A stretch of 17,012 bases of DNA, taken from assembly GCA_023252095.1 (NCBI GenBank), contig JAHEXN010000030.1:1493-18504 (forward strand), given 5' to 3'. Positions 12,023-17,012 of the stretch are shown here, one piece after another; position 1 is the first letter of the stretch; each line of letters starts with the position of its first letter. The translations under genes were made by a program, and so were the position numbers. The stretch comes from Actinomycetes bacterium (GTDB lineage: Bacteria > Actinomycetota > Actinomycetes > Propionibacteriales > Nocardioidaceae). Under the pieces are notes generated by a model. That model was not told the origin of the DNA and did no database searches. It saw nothing but the letters and a program-made list of their open reading frames with translations.

Positions 12023-14134
12023 ATGAGTGATCACCACTCCGCGACGGAAACGCACCCCGCTCACCACGAGCACCCGCACGATCACACCAACCACGAGCAC
12101 GCCGAGCCCGGCCAACAGGAGCACGGTGCCCACGGGGACCAAGGTCACGGCGGTCATGGTGACCACGTCGGACAGTTCCGCCGACTGTTCTGGTGGATGC
12201 TCCTGTTGGCCATTCCGGTCGTCGGACTCTCGGAGATGTTCGCGATGCTGGTGGGCTACGACCTGCCGCGAGGAGAGTGGATCACCTGGGTCTCCCCCGT
12301 CCTCGGCACGATCATGTTCGTGATCGGTGGCCGACCGTTCCTGGCCGGTGGTGTGGCGGAGGTCCGCGGCCGAGCGCCCGGGATGATGTTGCTGATCGCC
12401 CTGGCGATCAGCGTGGCTTTCGTGTCTTCCTGGGGCGCGTCCACCGGCGTCCTCCACCACGAGCTTGACTTCTGGTGGGAGCTGGCACTGCTGATCGTGA
12501 TCATGCTGCTGGGGCACTGGATCGAGATGCGATCACTGGCCCAGACCATGTCCGCTCTGGACTCGCTCGCGGCGCTCCTGCCCGACCAGGCCGAACGGGT
12601 GACCGGCGACCGGATCGAGGTCGTCGCTCCGAGCGAGCTGCGCGTCGGCGACATCGTCGTGGTCCGCCCCGGCGGGAGCATTCCCGCCGACGGCACGATC
12701 ACCGATGGCCGCGCCGAGGTCGATGAGTCCATGGTCACCGGCGAGACGCGCCCAGTCTCTCGCGGCGTCGGCGATGCGGTGACCGCTGGCACCGTGGCAA
12801 CCGACTCCGGGTTCCGTATCGAGGTCACCGCCACCGGCGACGAGACTGCTCTTGCGGGAATTCAGCGGCTCGTCGCGCAGGCTCAGGCTTCCACGTCTCG
12901 TGCTCAGCGCATCGCTGACCAGGCGGCCGGGTACCTGTTCTGGTTCGCGCTGATCTCGGCCGCCGCCACCGCTGTCGTGTGGTCGCTTGTCGGCCTGCCC
13001 GACGACGCAGTCGTGCGCACGATCACGGTGCTGGTCATCGCCTGCCCCCACGCCCTGGGCCTGGCGATCCCGCTCGTCGTCTCGATCGCGACCGAGCGCG
13101 CAGCCCGCGGCGGACTGTTGATCAAGGACCGGTTGGCGCTCGAAAGCATGCGCACCGTTGATGCGGTGCTGTTCGACAAGACCGGCACCCTGACACGTGG
13201 CCAACCCGTCGTCGCATCAATCGAGACCATCGCCGGCTACGAACCTGACGAGGTCCTGGCGCTGGCCGCCGCGGCCGAGCTCGACAGTGAGCACCCCCTG
13301 GCCAAGGCCATCGTCCGCGCGGCACAGGAGCGGAACCTCAACCTGGCCACAGCGACGGATTTCTCGTCGTCGCCTGCGACCGGTGTCCAGGCTCGGGTCG
13401 GCGGCACGCAGGTGCAGGTCGGAGGTCCCCACCTGCTCACGCTCACCGAACAGTCCGAGCTCGAAGTCGCCGACCGTTGGCGGACCAATGGGTCCATCAT
13501 CCTGCACGTCCTGGTCGACGGCGTCGTGGTCGGTGGACTCGAGCTGTCTGATGAGATCCGACCGGAGTCCCGCGAAGCAGTCGATGCCCTGCACCGGATC
13601 GGTGTCGAGGTCGTGATGATCACCGGTGATGCTGAAGCTGTGGCGGCTTCGGTCGCTGAAGAGCTGGGGATCGATCGGTACTTCGCCGGCGTGCGCCCGG
13701 AGGACAAGGCGAGCAAGGTCCAGCAGATTCAGGCCGGTGGCCGCAAGGTCGCCATGGTCGGTGACGGTGTCAACGACGCGCCCGCGCTCGCGCAGGCCGA
13801 CGTCGGAATTGCCATCGGCGCTGGCACTGACGTCGCGATCGCCTCGGCCGGCGTGATCCTGGCCAGCGACGACCCACGTTCGGTGCTGTCGATCATCGAG
13901 CTCTCGCGTCGCTCGTACGCGAAGATGAAGCAGAACCTGTGGTGGGCGGCCGGCTACAACCTGATCTCGGTTCCGTTGGCTGCGGGGATCCTCGCCCCGG
14001 TCGGGTTCGTGCTGCCGATGTCGGTCGGTGCGGTTCTGATGTCCCTGTCGACGATCGTGGTGGCACTCAACGCACAGCTTCTGCGCCGCCTGGACCTCGC
14101 CCCGTCAGCCTCAGTGGCCGCAATCACGCGATGA
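12023..14134 (+). CDS. copB: CopB-type copper-translocating P1B-3 ATPase
   Basis: A 703-residue membrane pump. Residues 4-48 hold 15 histidines, a metal-binding tail typical of CopB in place of HMA domains. Eight helices are predicted. The ion-site motif is C341-P-H343, the P1B-3 signature, in the context VIACPHALGLAIPLV. The phosphorylation site is D385-K-T-G-T, the actuator motif is VTGET, the HP motif is SEHPLA, and the hinge is G580-D-G-V-N-D. The last helices carry the family's YN and MSxST motifs (AAGYNLISVPLA, MSLSTIVVALNA). The AAAGGAGG site before ATG 12023 is strong. It exports copper from the cytoplasm; CopB members have been linked to Cu(I) or Cu(II)/Ag. It is co-transcribed with copZ. 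Confidence 0.94.
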   Translation: MSDHHSATETHPAHHEHPHDHTNHEHAEPGQQEHGAHGDQGHGGHGDHVGQFRRLFWWMLLLAIPVVGLSEMFAMLVGYDLPRGEWITWVSPVLGTIMFVIGGRPFLAGGVAEVRGRAPGMMLLIALAISVAFVSSWGASTGVLHHELDFWWELALLIVIMLLGHWIEMRSLAQTMSALDSLAALLPDQAERVTGDRIEVVAPSELRVGDIVVVRPGGSIPADGTITDGRAEVDESMVTGETRPVSRGVGDAVTAGTVATDSGFRIEVTATGDETALAGIQRLVAQAQASTSRAQRIADQAAGYLFWFALISAAATAVVWSLVGLPDDAVVRTITVLVIACPHALGLAIPLVVSIATERAARGGLLIKDRLALESMRTVDAVLFDKTGTLTRGQPVVASIETIAGYEPDEVLALAAAAELDSEHPLAKAIVRAAQERNLNLATATDFSSSPATGVQARVGGTQVQVGGPHLLTLTEQSELEVADRWRTNGSIILHVLVDGVVVGGLELSDEIRPESREAVDALHRIGVEVVMITGDAEAVAASVAEELGIDRYFAGVRPEDKASKVQQIQAGGRKVAMVGDGVNDAPALAQADVGIAIGAGTDVAIASAGVILASDDPRSVLSIIELSRRSYAKMKQNLWWAAGYNLISVPLAAGILAPVGFVLPMSVGAVLMSLSTIVVALNAQLLRRLDLAPSASVAAITR

Positions 14135-14143
14135 CGTCGGCGT

Positions 14144-14187
14144 GGTGATCACCTTGACCGGTGACGCTGCACCGTACTCCGTACACT
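14144..14187 (+). promoter_or_regulatory. Possible promoter for the DUF6153 gene
   Basis: A perfect palindrome GGTGATCACC (14144-14153) directly precedes a -35-like TTGACC (14154-14159). TACTCC (15-base spacing) or TACACT (14182-14187, 22-base spacing) could be the -10. TACACT ends seven bases before ATG 14195, compatible with leaderless translation. Suggestive only. Confidence 0.35.
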
Positions 14188-14194
14188 CGTGGTG

Positions 14195-14650
14195 ATGTCC
14201 AGCCTGGTTTCCCGCCGACTGCGAGTGCGACTTCTTCAGGTCGTACTCGTCGTTGGCGCGCCCTTGGTCGTGCTGGGTCTGGTGGCGATGCACTCGTTGA
14301 TGACCATGGATGACGGACACGGAGCCGCGCACAGCAGCTCGATCAGCCAATCCGCCGGCGAGCTGGCGCCTGGCGATCACCAGCAGCACGAGAGCGCCGG
14401 CCTCGTCATGGCGTCAGGTGCAGGTGACGAGCACGGAGCGCCTGCAGACGACGGGGGATGTGGCCCTCTGATGGCGATGTGCATCGCCATGCTGGTGGCG
14501 GTCGCGATCGGCGTCGTCTTGCTCCGTGCCCGCGGGTTGCGGCGCATCATCGGACAGATCCCTCTGCCCACGATGGTCACGATGGGGTGGGAGCGTCCCC
14601 CCTGGGAAAGCCTGACACCGCTACAACGCACCACCGTTCTCCGCTGCTGA
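14195..14650 (+). CDS. DUF6153-family small membrane protein, copper-locus associated
   Basis: A 151-residue protein with two predicted helices (about 13-33 and 91-111) and an outside loop rich in His (42, 46, 62, 65, 80). The second helix starts C89-G-P-L-M-A-M-C96. The VAMHSLMTMDDGHG-like segment after helix one and the overall layout match DUF6153 proteins, which occur beside actinobacterial copper genes. The His loop and the Met/Cys helix are plausible Cu ligands. No function has been proven for the family as far as I know. ATG 14195 has no good ribosome site; GTG codons at 14189 and 14192 are alternatives. A hairpin follows the stop. Confidence 0.72.
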   Translation: MSSLVSRRLRVRLLQVVLVVGAPLVVLGLVAMHSLMTMDDGHGAAHSSSISQSAGELAPGDHQQHESAGLVMASGAGDEHGAPADDGGCGPLMAMCIAMLVAVAIGVVLLRARGLRRIIGQIPLPTMVTMGWERPPWESLTPLQRTTVLRC

Positions 14651-14661
14651 TCGGTCGTGAC

Positions 14662-14681
14662 ACCGGCGCTTCGACGCCGGT
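14662..14681 (+). terminator. Terminator-like hairpin after the DUF6153 gene
   Basis: ACCGGCG and CGCCGGT form a perfect 7-base stem around the loop CTTCGA, 11 bases after the stop at 14650. There is no T-run. It may separate or attenuate expression of the DUF305 gene downstream. Confidence 0.55.
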
Positions 14682-14723
14682 CTTCGACGACCCCAAAAGC
14701 ATCAGCACACCAGGAGAACAACC

Positions 14724-15305
14724 ATGCGTAAACGACTCATCGCAGCCGCCATTGCTGCCACCGCTGCCCTGGCCCTGACGGCCTGCTCCAACGACGACAG
14801 CTCCGGCTCGGACTCACTACCGGACAACGTGACCGAATTCGACGTCACGTTCGCCCAGGAAATGATCCCCCACCACGAACAAGCCACCGAAATGGCTGCC
14901 CTGGCCCAGGACCGGACCACCAACCCTGCGATTCTCGACATCGCCAGCCGCATCGAAGCAGCACAAGACCCCGAGATCGAGACCATGACCAGCTGGCTCG
15001 AGGAGTGGGGTGTCCCCGAGGACAGCACCAACGAGCACTCCGAGATGAACCACGGACAGGGTTCGGAATCCTCCATGCCAGGCATGATGTCCGAGGACGA
15101 CATGAAGGCTCTCAAGGACGCCACCGGCGTCGAGTTCGACCAGATGTTCCTGACCATGATGATCGAGCACCACGAAGGCGCCATCATCATGGCCAGGGCC
15201 GAGATCGACAGCGGCTCAAACCCCGAGGCGATCGCCCTGGCCGAGCAGATCGAGGCGGCTCAGACCGCCGAGATCGCCGAGATGGAAGCGCTGCTCGCAC
15301 CGTGA
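14724..15305 (+). CDS. DUF305-domain lipoprotein (putative extracytoplasmic copper-binding protein)
   Basis: A 193-residue exported protein. The signal peptide MRKRL...LALTAC ends in a lipobox with C21 as the lipidation site. The DUF305 domain is a ferritin-like helical fold and shows both signature motifs: M47-I-P-H50-H51-E-Q-A and M146-I-E-H149-H150-E-G-A-I. The middle segment (about 105-127) is rich in Met and His, further suggesting Cu binding. The AGGAGA site precedes ATG 14724 well. Family members are widespread in copper loci, but their reaction is not settled; binding or storage of Cu outside the membrane is the usual proposal. It is a candidate substrate for the Lnt encoded in the same region. 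Confidence 0.9.
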   Translation: MRKRLIAAAIAATAALALTACSNDDSSGSDSLPDNVTEFDVTFAQEMIPHHEQATEMAALAQDRTTNPAILDIASRIEAAQDPEIETMTSWLEEWGVPEDSTNEHSEMNHGQGSESSMPGMMSEDDMKALKDATGVEFDQMFLTMMIEHHEGAIIMARAEIDSGSNPEAIALAEQIEAAQTAEIAEMEALLAP

Positions 15306-15316
15306 GGTCCGCTGTG

Positions 15317-15345
15317 CGCCCGGCCGGCCTAGGACCGGCCGGGCG
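15317..15345 (+). terminator. Strong terminator-like hairpin after the DUF305 gene
   Basis: CGCCCGGCCGG and its exact complement form an 11-base stem around a 7-base loop, 12 bases after the stop at 15305. There is no T-run. Its position argues for ATG 15359, not GTG 15302, as the start of the next gene. Confidence 0.65.
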
Positions 15346-15358
15346 TGCCCGGCGACGC

Positions 15359-16171
15359 ATGACCGTCAGGCCCCAAGTTCTTGTGATGCTGGTTGCGAGC
15401 GTCCTGATCGTCGTGGGCGCCTGTTCGGCGCCCGAAGACGAGGCGGCACCACCGACCCCGCCGAGCCATGTCCACGGGCTCGGCACCAACCCGGCAGACG
15501 GTCAGCTCTACGTAGCCACCCACAACGGGCTCTTCACCCTGGTTGATGGCCAGTTCGACAAGGTCGGCGAAGCCTCGCACGACCTGATGGGTTTCGCCGT
15601 CGTCGGTGACGATCACTTCCTGGCCAGCGGCCACCCTGGAGATCTCGACGCCCCCAACCCCATGGGGCTCCTCGAGTCTCGCGACGCGGGACGAACGTGG
15701 CAGACGATCAGCCGAGAAGGCGTCTCGGACTTCCACGCCATCAAGACCCTCGGCACCACCGCATACGCCTACGACTCCACCTCCGCGCGGCTCGAGGTCT
15801 CCACTGACGGCGGACGAAGCTTCTCCACGTTCGACGACTCGACGCTGATCGACTTCAGCGTCGACGACGCCGGAAACATCCTCACCACCACCCCCGATGG
15901 CGTGGTGCGCTTGCGGGACCCTGCGGGCACCGATCTGCTCGGACCCGAGAACCCGTTCATGACATACGTCGACGCAACCAGCGCCGGGTGGGCCGGCTTG
16001 GACGATCACTCCCACATCAGGATCTACGAGGGCGGCACGTGGACCCGAGTCGGGCGCCTGCCGGGGGTCCCGGCAGCCTTTACCGCAGAAGCCGAGCGGT
16101 GGTGGGCCGCGACGTCCGAGGGCGTGTTCGTGAGTGATGACGAAGGCAAGTCATGGTCTCCCGTCCGGTGA
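15359..16171 (+). CDS. Beta-propeller lipoprotein with Asp-box repeats (F510_1955-like)
   Basis: A 270-residue exported protein. The signal peptide ends in a lipobox, VVGAC22. The rest forms blade-like repeats: HVHGLGTNPADGQLYVATHNGLF near 37-59, then three Asp-box motifs, S-R-D-A-G-R-T-W (107-114), S-T-D-G-G-R-S-F (148-155) and S-D-D-E-G-K-S-W (259-266). Asp boxes are typical of sialidase and YCF48/BNR propellers. The annotation F510_1955 family glycosylhydrolase is often given to such copper-locus proteins, but I see no catalytic residues that prove hydrolase activity; a scaffold or metal-related role is as likely. ATG 15359 is chosen over GTG 15302, which lies before the terminator hairpin. 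It overlaps the next gene by 19 bases. Confidence 0.82.
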   Translation: MTVRPQVLVMLVASVLIVVGACSAPEDEAAPPTPPSHVHGLGTNPADGQLYVATHNGLFTLVDGQFDKVGEASHDLMGFAVVGDDHFLASGHPGDLDAPNPMGLLESRDAGRTWQTISREGVSDFHAIKTLGTTAYAYDSTSARLEVSTDGGRSFSTFDDSTLIDFSVDDAGNILTTTPDGVVRLRDPAGTDLLGPENPFMTYVDATSAGWAGLDDHSHIRIYEGGTWTRVGRLPGVPAAFTAEAERWWAATSEGVFVSDDEGKSWSPVR

Positions 16172-16899
16172 GGCCGCCGCGGCACCGGCACAAGCGGCGG
16201 CGCCTGCGCACCCCGACGATCCTGTCCGCCGCCACGATCACCATCACGCTGGGTGTGACGGCCTGGGCCGGTGCCACGAGCCAGTCGCCAGCGCTGGCGC
16301 CGGCCGACAACAACGCCGAGTCCACGGCGATCGCCCAGAACTTCGTCGCTGAGCCGTCGCCCACGCCGGCGACGGTCCCGCCTGTCACGTCAGCGCCGGT
16401 TCCCGGCACGTACACCGTCGCGCCCGGTACCAGTGCCCCGGCGGGAACGGGCGGTGAGCTCGTGCAGTACCGCGTCGAGGTCGAGGACGTGGTCGGGACC
16501 TCGCCCGTCGAGTTCGCCGCAGCCGTCGACGCCGTCACAGCGGACCCGCGAGGTTGGACCCAGGCTGGTGCCCGTCGACTGCAGCGCACGGACACGGCGC
16601 CACTGCGGATCGTGCTCGCCAGCCCGTCGACCGCCGACCAGCTGTGCGCGCCGTTGAACACCGCGGGCAAGTACTCCTGCCGCAACGGCAACGACGTCGT
16701 CATCAACGCCGACCGGTGGACGGTCGGCGTGCCCCACTTTCAGCCGCTGGACCAGTACCGCATCTACGTGATCAACCACGAGCTCGGACACGCGCTCGGC
16801 AATCCGCACGAACCGTGCCCCGGTAACGGGCAGGTCGCACCGGTCATGCTCCAGCAGACCATCGGCCTCGACGGCTGCACTCCCAACCCCTGGCCCTAA
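16153..16899 (+). CDS. DUF3152-family exported putative zinc metalloprotease
   Basis: A 248-residue protein. A basic N-terminus (RHRHKRRR) and a signal or anchor helix (about 20-40) are followed by a Pro/Thr/Ala-rich linker (about 50-95) and a DUF3152 domain. The domain carries the full zinc motif H209-E-L-G-H213-A-L-G-N-P-H219, as in metzincin-type proteases. Typical DUF3152 segments also appear: YRVEVED, DPRGW, RIVLASP, SCRNGNDVVIN and APVMLQQT. Four cysteines (LCAPL, YSC, EPCPG, DGCTP) could form disulfides. ATG 16153 has only a weak site; GTG 16168 overlaps the previous stop (GTGA) and is a good alternative. Substrate unknown. The match to the family is strong; proteolysis is inferred from the motif. 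Confidence 0.85.
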   Translation: MVSRPVRPPRHRHKRRRLRTPTILSAATITITLGVTAWAGATSQSPALAPADNNAESTAIAQNFVAEPSPTPATVPPVTSAPVPGTYTVAPGTSAPAGTGGELVQYRVEVEDVVGTSPVEFAAAVDAVTADPRGWTQAGARRLQRTDTAPLRIVLASPSTADQLCAPLNTAGKYSCRNGNDVVINADRWTVGVPHFQPLDQYRIYVINHELGHALGNPHEPCPGNGQVAPVMLQQTIGLDGCTPNPWP

Positions 16900-16926
16900 C
16901 CCCCGACGAGCGCCCAAGGACCCACC

Positions 16927-17012
16927 ATGACCAACAACCCCGCCGGGCCCAGTCCACGACAAGCTTCCACGCGGCGCAGACCTCGTCGGCGGCGGGTTCT
17001 CACGTCCCTGGG
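16927..17012 (+). CDS. 5' end of a gene leaving the window, probable exported or membrane protein
   Basis: ATG 16927 follows AAGGA by seven bases and opens an uninterrupted frame to the end of the window. The 28 visible residues begin MTNNPAGPSPRQ and then turn strongly basic (RRRRPRRRR), ending VLTSL. That pattern often precedes a first membrane helix. The family cannot be named from this fragment. It is 28 bases downstream of the DUF3152 gene on the same strand, so they are probably co-transcribed. Confidence 0.6.
   Translation, partial: MTNNPAGPSPRQASTRRRPRRRRVLTSL

Noticed and set aside
15302..15358. Upstream GTG start for the propeller lipoprotein
   Set aside because: It would place the 11-base-pair hairpin inside the coding region and spoil the short basic signal peptide. 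ATG 15359 gives a standard lipoprotein signal.

Overview
The window reads as high-GC actinobacterial DNA. Codons mostly end in G or C, GTG starts are frequent, many genes overlap by the 4-base ATGA/GTGA pattern, and several families are typical of actinobacteria (a CmtR-type regulator, DUF6153, DUF3152, CsoR-type copper operators). A soil-type actinobacterium is my inference; no marker fixes the genus. The content is a metal-resistance and cell-envelope accessory region. I see no transposase, integrase, tRNA, rRNA or CRISPR array.

Layout. (1) 1-2484, plus strand: a P1B heavy-metal ATPase, possibly cut at its 5' end by the window edge, overlapping an isoprenylcysteine-methyltransferase-like membrane protein. 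(2) 2511-9100, plus strand: a tightly packed operon opened by a dyad-rich operator and a BlaI/MecI-type repressor. It continues with an M56 membrane metalloprotease, a membrane-anchored DsbA-like oxidoreductase, SURF1 (cytochrome oxidase assembly), ResB (cytochrome c haem handling) and apolipoprotein N-acyltransferase. The acyltransferase frame runs without a stop into a small four-helix membrane protein. (3) 9231-10496: a minus-strand cadmium/lead-type unit, a CmtR-like repressor (Cys57/Cys61/Cys102 conserved) and a short CDF-type cation transporter, flanked by two related non-coding repeats. (4) 10658-11404, plus strand: a secreted or anchored M23 peptidase. (5) 11680-14134: a copper operon with two CsoR-type operators, a CopZ chaperone and a CopB-type ATPase with a CPH motif and a His-rich N-terminus. 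(6) 14195-16899: envelope proteins that fit copper handling, namely DUF6153, a DUF305 lipoprotein, a beta-propeller lipoprotein and a DUF3152 putative metalloprotease. A last gene starts at 16927 and leaves the window.

How it may work together (inference). The ATPases and the CDF protein move soft metals out of the cytoplasm, and CopZ carries Cu(I) to the pump. The DUF305 and related proteins bind copper outside the membrane. The BlaI-M56 operon looks like a repair kit for extracytoplasmic targets of copper or soft-metal damage: disulfides, cytochrome oxidase, c-type cytochromes and lipoproteins. The two predicted lipoproteins further downstream would be natural Lnt substrates. The most unusual items are this operon, the in-frame Lnt extension, and the pair of repeats around the cmtR-CDF unit.
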